A stretch of 64,000 nucleotides of DNA from assembly GCA_003184365.1 (NCBI GenBank), contig NKYR01000101.1, forward strand, positions 62,481-126,480, in the 5' to 3' direction. The stretch's first letter is position 1. The number at the start of each line of letters is the position of its first letter. The position numbers were made by a program, and so were the translations under genes. The stretch comes from Evernia prunastri (Eukaryota; Ascomycota; Lecanoromycetes; Lecanorales; Parmeliaceae). The notes beneath the pieces are model-generated. The model worked only from the letters and a program-made list of their open reading frames with translations. It did no database searches and had not been told where the DNA came from. Of this stretch, positions 34,864 through 47,060 are shown in pieces.

Positions 34864-35810
34864 TTGACGAGTTTTCAAAAAAAGCAGAGAAAGTTCGTTA
34901 TTGTAATTGTTACCGGCTTTGAGAGAGGCGATGGAACGTTGGCTTCTTGAAAGTTTGTTTCCCCAGAGAACGAGAGATTCTGGCTTGAGAGACTCTGGCT
35001 TTCTGGAGTCGCAAGTCTACCGGCAGCGAAGAGTTGTACATCATTGCGGTTGTGAGCATCTATTATCCAGCCTCTGCTTTCTTCTCTGAGATGGCTGGGA
35101 TGGGGAGGCTGGTAAGGCTGGTAGCGGAAAGTAGTTCCGCTTGGCTTGGCATTACCTTAGCTTGGCAATACTGTGGCTTGGCATTGGCTTGGCACTTCTT
35201 GTGCCATCTCTCCTGAACTTTCACAATCGAAGGCGGCCGACGACCAACTTTGCGGCCTATCGTTATCATTATTGGTGATAACAATTTTTCTAATATAACT
35301 TCGGAAAGTCTCTCTATGAGTACCCTGTCGCTCTGTGGCTCGGAGACCATGGTAGTGGGTTCCCATGTTTGAGCGGCATTCACATGAAGTCAAGACCTTG
35401 CATCTTTGCTGATGACACGACGTAATGTGGAGAGTCAAGTAATGTCGAGACTGTTTTCATAAGCTCACATTGGCATAATGACAAGCTGACTTCACTTCAA
35501 AACACTTGCTGTTGATGAGACCTCATGCTTCGTAGTAAGGACTCAAGGTAACACATACTTTGAGACTACTCGGTCAAGTATAGACATCTTCGCTTTCGTT
35601 GTGAAGTCAAAAACTGCCTCCAGTTACCTACTTTGAAGTAATTGCTAGAACCTCCAACCACCTTCCTATTTCGTCGACCTGCAGTAAGCCGGTGTACCTT
35701 AGTACCCCTCATACTCTTAGCGTCGTGGTACTTCGACTTCCGTGCAGCCTTCTTCTGCTTTCTTTCCTCTTGCAATACCGTTACGAAAGTAGTGCTCACG
35801 ACAAGACAAA
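34864..35810. other. Intergenic between divergent genes
   Basis: Contains a GGCTTGG-rich imperfect tandem tract at about 35130-35200 (CTTGGCATTACCTTAG, CTTGGCAATACTGTGG, CTTGGCATTGG, CTTGGCACTTC). No gene is supported. The right end is the promoter of the gamma-glutamyltranspeptidase gene. Confidence 0.45.
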
Positions 35811-37794
35811 ATGTATCCTTTGCACTTCTACCTGGGCTTGACATTGGTGCTCGGGCAATTAGTACCAATCTGGGCTGGCTCTACGCCTGCGCACAAACGC
35901 GGGGGTGAGCAATATGAAGCGAAAGACAAGCTAGGAGCAGTGGCTTCGGAGAGCTCGGTCTGCAGCCAAATTGGGATCGACCTTATCAAGGACGGCGGGA
36001 ACGCTGCAGATGCTGTATGTTCAAAATCAGTGCGCTAGACGATCACTAGCCCATGCTAACAAGACTCGCCTTGATTTCTACAGTTGGTGGGTACAGTATT
36101 CTGCATAGGGGTGATAGGAATGTACCACAGTGGACTCGGAGGCGGGGGCTTCATGATTGTACGAGGCAGCAACGGCTCGTACGAGTTCATCGATTTTCGC
36201 GAGAAAGCTCCGGCTGCAGCCTTCACGGACATGTACAACAATGACACAGACCTCTCTCTGTACGGAGGTCTTGCGAGTGGCGTACCAGGCGAACTTCGTG
36301 GCCTCGAGTACCTGCACAAGCACTACGGTAAATTGCCTTGGGCACACGTCATGAGTCCCGCCATCAATGTCGCGCGTAACGGCTTCACAGTCACCCAAGA
36401 TCTAGTCAACTATGAAAAATCAGCTGTTGGAAGTGGGCCTAATTTCTTGACTGAGGATCCAAACTTTGCCATCGACTTCGCACCTAATGGAACGTTGCTT
36501 GGTCTGAACGAGACGATCACGAGGCAGCGCTATGCAGACACTCTTGAAACAATCTCGAAAAGAGGTGCTGACGCTTTTTATACTGGCGCTATTGCGAATG
36601 CTACTATTCAGGCCTTGAAAGCCGCCAACGGGACGATGACGCTAGAGGATCTGAAAAATTACACTGTGGCCATACGGAAGCCAGCCCAGATTACGTATAG
36701 AGACTATAAGCTTACGGCGTGCTCTGCACCATCTTCCGGTACAGTCGCCTTATCAGTCATGAAGACGATTGAGGGCTACAGTGAGATTGGTGAGGCTGCG
36801 ACTTTGAATCTTAGTACTCATCGTCTTGATGAGGCAATCCGATTTGCCTATGGAGAGGTGAGTGGCTACGCAATCTCCTACGTATATGGATTGAAACGTA
36901 TACACTGACATAAACTGAATAGCGAGCGTACTTGGGTGATCCATTATACGTCGCGGGCCTTGACGAGTACCAGCAAGAAATGCTCAACGAGACGACTGCC
37001 GAGAGCGTGAGAAGCAAGATCTCGGACTTTCACACCCTGAATGTCTCAGCTTATGACCCTACTGGACTGGAATCCCTCGAAACGTACGTATTGCATTCCC
37101 CGTACTCGGCGTGTGGTGACCCATTCCGTGACGTCCAGGCACGGAACCTCCCACATCGTCACGGCAGATGCCTCCGGTATGGCCATCTCGCTCACTACGA
37201 CCGTAAACCTGCTCTTCGGCAGCCAGCTTGTTGTGCCGCAGACTGGTGTCATCATGAACAACGAAATGAATGACTTCTCAATCCCCGGTCAATCGAACGC
37301 TTTCGGCTACGAACCCTCGCCGGCGAACTTCATCGAGCCGGGAAAGAGGCCCTTGTCTTCCATCTCCCCGACCATCGTGGAATTCATCGAGAATGGCACC
37401 CTCTACTTCGTCATTGGCTCAGCGGGCGGCAGCCGGATCATCACTGCAACTATACAGAATCTTTGGCACGTCCTGGATCAGAATGAGACGGTCAAGGAAA
37501 GCTTGGCGGAACCGAGACTTCATGATCAGGCACGTTCTTTACTTTTCTCCCACATACAAATAATCTTCACATGGTGTTGCTAATAGGAGGCGTTAACAGT
37601 TGGTCCCAAACGTCGTCTCGTTCGAATACGCGTACGACAACGAAACCACAGCTTTCATGAAAAGCCTGGGGCACAACGTTACCTGGGTCGCTCCTGGTGC
37701 GTCGACCGCCCAGGGTTTGCGGAGATTGCCGAACGGCACGTTCGAAGCGGCGGGGGAGCCGAGGCAGCATAACTCTGCTGGGTTTGCCGTTTGA
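35811..37794 (+). CDS. ggt: Secreted gamma-glutamyltranspeptidase
   Basis: Five exons: 35811-36014, 36084-36857, 36923-37083, 37139-37529, 37600-37794; 574 residues, typical for the family. It cleaves or transfers the gamma-glutamyl group of glutathione and conjugates. Signal peptide: MYPLHFYLGLTLVLGQLVPIWA. Family marks: NAADA spliced to LVGTVFCIGVIG, HSGLGGGGF, substrate-loop ASGVPGELRG, and HGTSHIVTAD, where the Thr at about residue 383 is the autoprocessing nucleophile that begins the small subunit; then GSQLVVPQTGVIMNNEMNDFS and GSAGGSRI. Several N-x-T/S sites fit a secreted or cell-wall location. Intron 4 (37530-37599) must begin GC (CAG-GCACGT) and end ACAG to keep the frame; no GT alternative works. 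Role: extracellular glutathione degradation and nitrogen or sulphur recovery. Confidence 0.92.
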
Positions 37795-38246
37795 TATCGT
37801 TCCAGCAATAGCGATTACAGAGTAGGAATGAACAGAAATGGAAAATTGGGTGCAGTGTAAATGGACTCGCTACAAAACATGCATGGTAATGCTAGCTCTT
37901 GCTTCAAGGCAGCTCAAGGTCTTGCTTGATTCGCTTTTGGACCACTCTCGTTGTTCGGGCATACCCTCTTCCTCTTCCTCATCCTCCTCCTCCTCCTACT
38001 CCTCCTTTTCCTCTTCCTCTCCTTCCTCTCGATCTCCTTCCTCTCAACCCCACTAATCCGCCTCTTCCGCTTCCGCTTTCCAATAATCCGCACACCTACC
38101 CCGCCCTTCTTGTCCTCCCCTTCTCCCTCCTTCTGCCTCCTTCTCCCCTGCAATCTCACCCAGCCCAAACGCGCAAAAAGCCCCCGTCTCGTCTCTACTA
38201 CCATCGGAATCACCAGAACCACCCCCAGTCCTCCTTCCAATCATTC
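37795..38246. repeat. Long pyrimidine-rich tract 3' of ggt
   Basis: From about 37960 to 38340 the plus strand is almost only C and T (TCCTCC, CTTCCT units), the minus strand purine. Open frames on either strand here (Leu/Pro/Ser, or Arg/Lys/Glu/Gly) are products of composition. A polypurine-polypyrimidine tract of this length can form triplex structures. Confidence 0.6.
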
Positions 38247-38868
38247 TCACCTCATCCTCCCCTCCCCTCCTTCCCTCCTTGAACCCTCCCCCTCGCTCGC
38301 AATCATCCCCCCATCAACCCCACTCCTCCCCTTCCCCCCGTTAACTCGCCGCCCAATTCCGCCCACCCTCGCCTCCCCAACATAAATTTCCGTCCCAGGC
38401 AACACAGTTCCACCCAGCACTCCGTTTGTCTGCAAACCCACGCGAATCACACACCAGTGCTGAAACACGCACAAGCCGAGAGGCAGAGGTGGCGGGGGCA
38501 AAGATACGAGGGGGGAGATAATTCCGTCGAGGAGTCTATTGAAAGTTATGCGGCTGGATTCCGGCGTTGTTGGGGTTGAGAGCGGTGGTGCGGGCCGGTG
38601 TTGGTGGTTGTAGTGGTGATGGTGCGTTTGTGGAAGCGTGCGATGATGCACTGGCTCGAGGAAAATGGGCCGGATCACTGTGTTGGGAGCGGGGGTTTAT
38701 AGGTGGGCCTGGAGACGGGGTGGAGGCGGGATAGAGGCGGGGAGGGTGGTTGGGGTGGTGTATTGGGGGGTTGGCGAAGAGGTGGCGGAGAGGTGGCTGA
38801 GGTTTGGAGAAAGCGGTGAGAGGGGGAGGGAGGGGAAGGAGGGGAGGGGGGAGGGTGCTGTGAGACAT
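38247..38868 (-). CDS. Pro-rich hypothetical ORFs, weak
   Basis: Two overlapping minus frames: 38868-38536 (MSHSTLPPPLLPLPPPL, a possible organelle-targeting start) and 38678-38247. The latter contains the only non-repetitive stretch, RLLDGIISPLVSL, then LGLCVFQHWCVIRVG, GVLGGTVLPGTEIYVG. They could be exons of one gene, but I found no convincing junction, and the surrounding composition is extreme. Family unknown. Confidence 0.25.
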
Positions 38869-39264
38869 TAGGCTGGGAAGGGCTGTTGTGGCCGATGAGT
38901 TGGAGTGTTGGTTGACTCTGAAGGAGCAGGGCCTTTGTGAAATTTAGCGAGCAGAGGTTGGGGACGAACAGCGGCTTTCGAGCTCGACGATCCTCACTGA
39001 CGACGATGTGCAGTGAGGATGAGGGAGTCTGGATCTCCCGATTTCTGCCGCATTGTTGAATTGTCTACAATCCGTGCTCTTCAGCATGGGCACGTTCACC
39101 TGGGAAATCCTGCGACTCACTTCACCCGCTGCTTCTTCGCTACGAGATCAGAGTGATCGGTCAGTGCGTTATGCACGTCTGTATTCACCACCACCTTAAA
39201 ACTCCTGTCATCAATTAAGCAATTAAGCACGCTTCACCTTTACGTGGGTAAATTCTCTTCTCCG
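38869..39264. other. Intergenic
   Basis: No gene seen. 3' flank of the minus-strand permease that ends at 39265. Confidence 0.5.
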
Positions 39265-41210
39265 CTAGCTCGTCCTCTCGCTAACGTTTGCGTCAAACCA
39301 CTCCTCATAATCCGTCACGTCGGCATCCTTCCATTTCGTTTCCGGAATCATAAAAAAAGTGATCATCGCGCCGAGAGCACTGCACACGAAATAGATCCAC
39401 AAGACGTTGGACAGGCCGATGACGGTGGGACCGCTGAGATAGTTGAACAGCAGCGCGGAAAGTATAGCGCCTAGCTTGCCGGTCGCGGCGCTGACGCCGT
39501 GACCGAAGCCGCGCACGCGCGTTGGGAAGACTTCGGCGGGGACGATGAAGGTGGTGGCGTTGGGGCCGAAGTCGAAGAAGAACTGGGTGAGAGAATTGTT
39601 AGGGGCTGGTAGGTTGGGGAGGGGCAGGGGAGTGGGTACCTGAGCGATGGCGAGACAGACAAATTTCCCCCCGGTGCCCAGGTGTTTGTAGTCGCCGGCT
39701 ATGATGGCGAACATCAACGCAACGATCAGGAATCCTTGAATCTGAATCCACCTTCGTCCCAACTTCTCGATGAAGAAAATCGTGAAGAAATACCCGGGTA
39801 CATAGCCTGCTACAGCGATGATCAGATTGCCGATAGCATTCCTCTTCAACGTGTCGTACTCGTAGGCGCCTTTGGAGAACCCGATCTCGCTGAGGATCAC
39901 CGACTGATTCAGATTCACCCCGTAGAACGCCACGTCCAACAGGAACCAGCACGACATGGTCCCTAGCAGAGTCTTCAGATGCCGCCACTCGCTGAAATAC
40001 ACGAAGAAGACGCCGAGGCTAGCCCTCCGGCCTTGCGCTTCGACTTCGGCTCGCGCAGCATCTATTTCCTCCTGGAGGCCACGGCCATCTGAGACGATCA
40101 ATTCGAGAGACTCTCTTTGACGGCTTTTACGGCTGTTGACAGTGAATCGGCTGTTGACGGATTCCGGACGCTTTGGCTTGCTTAGCTCTCGAGATTCGAG
40201 ATATTTCTTTCCCTCGGGCATCGTGAGGCGCGGCCACAAGGTAGCAAGTGCTGGTACCAAAGCCAATCCCAATTGAAGTCGCCATACTGCGTCCAGCTGA
40301 GCATAGTTGCCTTCTCCGTTCAGGGCCTTCGAAAAGCACGCTAGCAGGATAAGAGTGACGATCGAGCCTACAAGATTTCCCTGAAATGCAATCAGCGTCG
40401 ACAGGAAAGCTTTTGTAGCGAGTCGAGTCAAGGAAATCTTACCCAGCCTTGATTTGAGAAGATCCAACCCAGCAATTGCCCCCTTCTCTTTAGATTCGAC
40501 CTCTCCACCACGATCGCAGCAGATATAGGATAGTCTCCACCGATCCCTATGCCGAGCACTACTCGCCAGCAGAAGACCCAGATCATCTTCAGTGTCGATT
40601 TTGGGATAGCGTTGGGCAAGCTAATCAGCAGCACGAGTCCAAAAATCCCGATTATGAGCTCATTCCCATATACAAATCTTCGGCCAAAGATATCGCCAAG
40701 ATAGCCAAATGAAAGCTGGCCAATGATGTTGCCGATATTCGCTGCAGAGTTCACTAAACCTCGCAGCAGGGGTGGGTAATGCGGTGGCTTGTGCTCCAAG
40801 CCTCCCCAGTATCTAGTCAAATTGTAGTGTGGTCAACAACTGAAAGGAGTTGTATACTGGGATTTTTGGCATCGCAGGGAAGAGCTTACTCGTAGGTCCA
40901 TATGGGCGTCACAAGATTTACAATGAATAGATCATACGAATCCAAGAAGAAACCGACGCTACAAATTTCTTAGCTGAGATAACAGTTCAATTGGACTGGT
41001 GATGAGTACCCAGTGACAGAGTACAGCTGCAGGTCGCTCCGTGTCATAAACTGGAACCTTCCCTTGCTCCGGGTTTGCCGCTTGTAATCCTCCTAATATG
41101 TATCGAGTGAGTTTTCGTTGACAGGAGATTGCTGAAAGGGACCTTACAAAGGATATATGCTGTCCGTTTCCATCCTTTCGTGTATAGGCCTCTTCTTGCC
41201 ACAGCACCAT
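39265..41210 (-). CDS. MFS phosphate:H+ symporter/glycerophosphodiester permease (Pho84/Git type)
   Basis: Six exons: 41210-41148, 41092-41010, 40958-40890, 40812-40443, 40380-39640, 39582-39265; 547 residues, all in phase. The start ATG 41210 (MVLWQEEAYTRKDG) is followed by a short exon ending QLYSVTG, spliced to VGFFLDSYDLFIVNLVTP, the diagnostic helix 1 of phosphate-type MFS carriers. Then GYLGDIFGRRFVYG (loop 2-3), GIGIGGDYPISAAIVVE (the Pho84 GGDYP signature), a central charged loop, DVAFYGVNLNQS, and FGPNATTFIVPAEVFPTRVRG. Twelve helices are expected at the plasma membrane. Substrate is inorganic phosphate or a glycerophosphodiester; the sequence alone does not decide. The introns are all short (51-77 bp), which left only small open frames at the 5' end. 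Confidence 0.9.
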
Positions 41211-44200
41211 ATCCGCAGAGCAGAGCAGATCAGATCAGATGATCCTGATATCTTCTAGTTTGTGGATGGAGGCTCTTTATTTATCCGTGTCGGCCAGATC
41301 TTCAGTGACGCAACGTGATCGTGAAATTAGCTAATAAGATGTATAAGAAGTCATCCGATTTGCGCGCAAAATCATGGCGCTCTTATTAATCCACGTCAAA
41401 GAAATTAGACCGCGTAGTAAGTCAGAAGCGGCAACAGGTCTTGAGACTTCTGATGTCGAAAGCCCAGGGTATGTGAGACATGAATGCAAGAAATATAGAA
41501 ACGAAATGGATCATTATATCATTTGAACCTGGCATCCTCGTTTCTTTGCCGGTCGTGCCCCGGCATCTCTAGCCCAGTCTGTCCGGCTTCTCCGTGTATG
41601 GTGTAGGCATCTGGGGTATATTGGGCCTCGGCATGAAGACCAATGATCGCTTTCGTAGTAATGCAAACAATTTGGAGACCGGTTTGGTCTACTTCTTTAT
41701 GTAATATGCAAGGAACACGCAAAAATCTTCCGAGTTTGCATGATAGTCGCATACAGCACGTGCGCTCAACGCGAAAGCTGATTGCAGCATGAGCGAGCGG
41801 TTGGCACCCTGATTCCCTGAATCCCTGAAGCGTGCCGTGCCGCTATGTACTACTTGCGCGTAAACGTTTTCTTCAAAGAGGAAGAAGCGACCCGTTTGAA
41901 CTCTGAAGCTTATTTGGGTACAAAACCCCGAACTCCGACACTCAAAAGTGAGAAGACTGAAGTTGGCTACGGAAGCTTTTCATTATTAAGGAAGGCTCGT
42001 TGTCGCATATATACATTCCAAAGCATGAGGTCGATAGCCGTGCATCATTGCAGTCTGGCAAGCGGGGCAACTTTTCGCAAAGGAAATATAGAACGGTTTG
42101 CAGTAACCTTAGGCCGAGCCTGAAAACAAATTCGACGATTACTGTGGTTCGGACTTTGTGAGGAATTACATAACGACAAGGGAAATTAGAAAGAGAACAG
42201 CATCCTGACGAGAGGACCCTGAAACCACAGATACCTAGCGGTACCCCTAGGCTTACGCGTTGCGTCGCCTAGACATGCAGAGTGGGAGGTCAAGCTACAT
42301 TAGCAACGGCTGTTAGCTACAATAAATATGTCTTCCTGGTCCAGATGGTAGATGTCTCAAGTGAAGACACTCTATCGTCAAATGACGAGACGAGACATCC
42401 CCTGGACATTAGAAGGCAAGCGACGGCATCACTAATAACGATGCGAGATTGCCTGATCTGTGACGCGATTCCCTTGATCGATTTGGACTGTAACTATGAG
42501 CTAAATTTTGTCTTTGTCCCTCGCATATTTTCTCAAGACAGACACAACGTCTAACATGCGGCGGACTGTATCAACATCGCATCGGAACAGCGTTCTGCTA
42601 AAGCAGCTGACCTGATCAGGCCACGCGGATGAAGTATCCCGGTGGGGTCGAAGCACGGGCGATGAAAGACACAAGAAACACAGAGGAAACACAGAGAGTG
42701 TACTCTAGATCAGGGCCTCCTTGTTCATCAGTTCCACGTGACTGTGCGTCACCGGCTGCGAGCAACAGCAGTGTGAGTGCTGACATAAAACCTAGCCTTT
42801 CACAGGTTCCACAACAGGGGGAGGTAGCTCCCATAGGTGTGGATCTCCAGCAGTCAATGTAGTATTATGCAGTCTCTCTACCCTTCACCTTCACTTTTTC
42901 GAGGAGGTATCGTGTGGTCTTTCAAGCTGCAGAGAAGATCAACACCTATGTATGGTCGCTAGGATAGTGTAGGAATTGCGTGCGACTTGTCATGATGTAG
43001 AAAGGAGTGATGGTGACTCGCTGAGATGACATGTTCTAGTGGAGAGGGTGTCCATGATGGATCTTGTAGGATAGCACGCACTATGATTCTGTACACGACT
43101 GGTACCTATGGCAATTTTAGCTTGGATAGTTAATAAACAAGATGCATGCTTACCTTTACAGGGCGTTTAGATTGACGACCGTGCGTTTCTGGAGCACTCT
43201 ACTGTAAGAGGACCAGAGCACTTGCAAGTTTTGGTAGACACCCTCAACATCATGACGAATGGCGAAGGTAGCAACCTTGACAATCATCATTTCTGGATTG
43301 TCTTCGAGTGTGCGATCATGCCGTCAATCATGGCAATGTCAAGAATGGGGAGTAGAACAGCCCACGGTGGCTCTGCATCTCGTTGTTATATCTACCCGTG
43401 CCGTACCAGCATGCATGTCTTAACAGACAAGAGCCTTAAGCTGCTGACAACGAGAGATCGCTTCCCCTTTGGACCTCAATTGGCAGCAAGAAAGGCAGAG
43501 AGAGATAAAAGTCATCGTCTCGCGTTCCGAAGCCAAGCATCGTAAGGCTGAGCTACATTAGCGTGATAAAGTCTCAGCGCCCGAGGGGCCGAATCTAAAG
43601 TACCCTCTCTTGCCCTCCTGCACTGACTGTGCTCGTATTATGTTGTGCTCCGCATCAGATGCTCGTACATAGTCTGGCGCTGGTGTTGATCAGAATTAGG
43701 AGAATTTTAGTATGCTTGCGCCAATATGCCCTCAACATACCCTCCGACGAGTGAACCTTCATAAAGAACTCACATGCCTATGGAAAGTCCAAGGTAGCAG
43801 CGATTGCTCATGGGTGGGAACTTGTACACAGGATCTCAGATGCCGAATCCATGAAATGTGACTATCGACACATCTCTGTAACCTGACCAGCGAGGCCTGA
43901 TGGGTGACCCTCTGGATTCACTTGTTACCTAGAAACAGCGAATCCGCGGCTCAGTCGTCATTTTCATGCTATCCCTCCAATAGCTCCCTGAAATATCCAA
44001 CCGCATTGATCCCCTCAAAAAGCGAATTTACCCACACTATACAAATTGTCGCACCAGCGCAGCCGCCTATCTATGCAAATATCTATCAAAGCGAAATCTG
44101 GTTTACGACGTACTCATCAAAAGTCAAAGTATAGCTTTTTCGCAGACATGTCGTGCGGTACAAGTACTCGCTCGACAATTATACTATCGCAGTGCAATCA

Positions 44201-46251
44201 TCTTGCTCTCCTAGTTTCATTTCCAGCATGTTTCCTCGATTTTCATATAGTAGTCAGATGTAACGCTGAGATTCACCTTGTATGAACAAGTCTTTGCAAC
44301 CTATGATAGGAGGTCTACTTTGTGGTTCGGGATGCTGTTTGAAAGAAGCCATATATTTACTGCGGCTGATGTGTTATCGCGTTGCATAATACTTGGAAAA
44401 TTCGCTGCATCGTTGTTTACAGTCTTCTATGTCGCCGATGAGTTTCATTTGACGTGGTAGTGAGGCTGTGGAAAGAATTTATTAGATTTGCAGTGAGGCT
44501 GTGGGGCTGAATGAACATCAAAGTCGGAGTGACATTGTGAGTCTATCCATCTATCCTTGTGTCGGTCTTAGCACTCACCAAATTGATTGCTAAAGGGAAA
44601 AAAACAGCTGAGTATTGCCTACACATGCTTCTGCTCCTAAATCCGGGACCAAGTTGCCGACGTCCTGAGCTCATCTTAGGATGACCGCACCACGTACAGA
44701 GCTTATAGATCGTATGGGACAATGAGCAAAGTGTACAGCACGATTTCAGATCCTTTGAACCGATAGAGGTCTCGTTAGTGTCGGGTAAGTCAAGGTAAGG
44801 GTATCTGTGCAACCCACAAGCCTGCAGTGCCAGAGATTGATTAACGAAGGTGGCAGTGAGTGTTTGGGAAGGTGAAACGACGTTGTAAATTGTGAGAGAA
44901 AGAGATACTTCCACACAGATCGAGGCAGCTGGTTGGCACCTTGTCTTGGCGACATGGTTGCTACACAGCCGCACGGCTCGAACCGACTCCTTTTTTCAAA
45001 TGGACCAATCATACTCAGAGCTAGTGACAACCTCGGAATAAATGACCTCGCTTCACGTGCCAAGAGACTTACTTTTGTAAGGCAGTTTGCTCTCGAGTCT
45101 CACCGCAATAATTACAACCATCTGCACATAATACTCCAGCCTCGATCGATCTGTAATGCGATTAACTAGAGATAGCCGCAGCGATCTTTGATGTTTGCTG
45201 GGTTTCAAAGAGAATGCGTTGCTGAGCCTCAAGACAACTTCTTCGTAATGGAGCACCTTGCAGCCTTGCGAGACATGGAGATGGGATAGCTTCAAAACCT
45301 GAGCTAATAGCCGCACTGATCCTTGACTCTCAAGGTTTAAAGCCGAGCAGGTACGCCTCAAAACGATTCTCTTAAAATGGAATACCTTGCGAGAGTTGAA
45401 ACTCTTGCTGTCAACTACTACTGTTCGTGAAAAATTTGACTACAGTATGTTTAGCGGGTGGAAAGACCAACAGTGTTCGTTACTCGTCCTGTTCTTACAG
45501 CTTCCCGGTCTCTGCAGTTCCCCATATCAGATTCCACACCGTCAAGCAATAATTTTTCTCTCTCTTCTGTAGTCCCTGGTTGAGCGCTTTGATGGAGAGC
45601 CGTACAATGCTGCACGCGCTATTTATCCGTTCAGAAGCAAGAACAAGCTTCAAACCATCCGGAAGCCGGGTAATGACCCAGCTATGCAATGCGCTACGGC
45701 TTGGTAGCAGAATACAACATCCAGTCAGCACATTAAAGCCAACAAAAATTCTGAGCACTGAACATTGTGGAGTCATACTCTAAGTATGTTATTTGAAATC
45801 CACGAAGCGTATATCCCATGTCAAACAACAATTTGGAATAAAGATGTCTCGAGTCTGCGGCGCAGCATCCATAAGTACAAGATCAGTGGCAGAAAAGACG
45901 CTTATCCATCATCTTGCTGAATCCTATGACGCACCGTTCTATGTTCCTCTTAATCACATGTACATATTACGGCCTGGTATGGAATCTTCATCCTCTCCCT
46001 GAGGATGCACGAGGCACTTGATGCATCTTGTCCTTTTTCTTCAGGCCCGCAGACACCCATACCGTCTCGTCAGACATCATGAAGGCCAGGCTACTCGGTT
46101 TGCAAATCAATTTTGCACACATCTTTGCAGAGTTCGACGGCTACCTAAAGCTACGAGTGTATATGTCAAAGCTGGACTTTGACAACGTTCTTTAGTCGGT
46201 CTCAGTGGCACCCGCAGGTTATGTGACCCTGAGTGAGCTACTGTACTCACG
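41211..46251. other. Gene-poor stretch of about 5 kb
   Basis: No coding region is supportable on either strand: frames are short, overlapping, often begin at non-ATG codons and carry no motifs. Composition is more AT-rich than around it from about 43.5 to 46 kb. One E-box CACGTG sits at 41757-41762, about 550 bp upstream of the permease start. It may hold an old, mutated repeat; without a repeat library I cannot tell. Confidence 0.45.
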
Positions 46252-47060
46252 ATGTCTATCGTGCAGCCAGCCACAGCTCCACCACAGCTCCACCTCCCCC
46301 ATTCGCGCCACACCGTTACTGTCTCCATCATCAACACAACCGCTCGTCTATCTCAAATCCCATCTTCCGTTTTCCTTCGTCCCGCCTATCAAGGACACGA
46401 GCTCATGGAAATTACGACCTTCGCGTTCCTGGTGGAGCATAATAGGGAAAAGATACTCTTCGACCTAGGGGTACGGAAAGACTGGAAGTCCAGTGGTCCA
46501 CCTAGCCTTGCTGAGCCCGTGAAGCTTGGCGGTTGGGAAGTCGAGGTCGAGCAGAATGTATCAGAAGTCCTGCAAGGCAACGGAACAAGCCTGGAAAGTA
46601 TCAATGCTATCATCTGGAGGTACGTCTATGACTGGACTTGCTGGGCAAGCTGTGCTGATGAAGTTGCTAGTCACCACCACATTGCCCACACTGGCGACCC
46701 CTCATCATTCCCACCGAACACCTCGCTGGTTGTTGTACCAGGCTTTAGACGGCTATTCACCCCCTCTTACCCTGAGGACGAGACATCTCCTGTTCCCAAA
46801 TCTGCCTACGCTGGTCGCGAAATTCGAGAGATCTCCTTCAGGGGAGGCTTCAAACTGGGCCGCTTTCCTGCACTGGACTACTTCGGAGACGGGTCTTTCT
46901 ATCTCCTCGCGGCGCCTGGACACGAATTTGGACATATGTGCGGGCTGGCCCGTACCACTTCCTCGTTCGCAATGCAGCCTCAGCATATGGCCGACAGAGA
47001 TACATTTATCTTCATGGGAGGCGACATTGCGCATCACGGGGGCGAGTGTCAAGATTTCAG
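46252..47060 (+). CDS. Metallo-beta-lactamase-fold hydrolase, 3' end unresolved
   Basis: The start (MSIVQPATAPPQL, then VTVSIINTTARL) is typical for fungal lactonase-like MBL proteins. Exon 1 is 46252-46619, intron 46620-46670 (GTACGT...GCTAG), exon 2 from 46671. The splice creates W-S-H-H-H-I-A-H-T-G-D, the HxHxxH-GD metal-binding core; LAAPGHEFGHMCGLAR and FIFMGGDIAHHGGE supply the later His and Asp ligands. After a likely donor at 47061 (GTATGT) every acceptor I tried runs into the TAG at about 47175-47177, although another frame there (VIAENPNFDIFLEDRQVS, 47171-47271) looks like the family's next segment. So the C-terminal part is probably damaged. Substrates of this group include lactones and small esters. 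Confidence 0.7.

Noticed and set aside
37899..38385. Plus-strand Pro/Leu/Ser frames
   Set aside because: Produced by the pyrimidine-rich tract; no ATG context or motif supports translation.
41757..41762. CACGTG box as a Pho4/NUC-1 site for the phosphate-type permease
   Set aside because: The same hexamer occurs several times in the window at about chance frequency and this copy is about 550 bp from the ATG.
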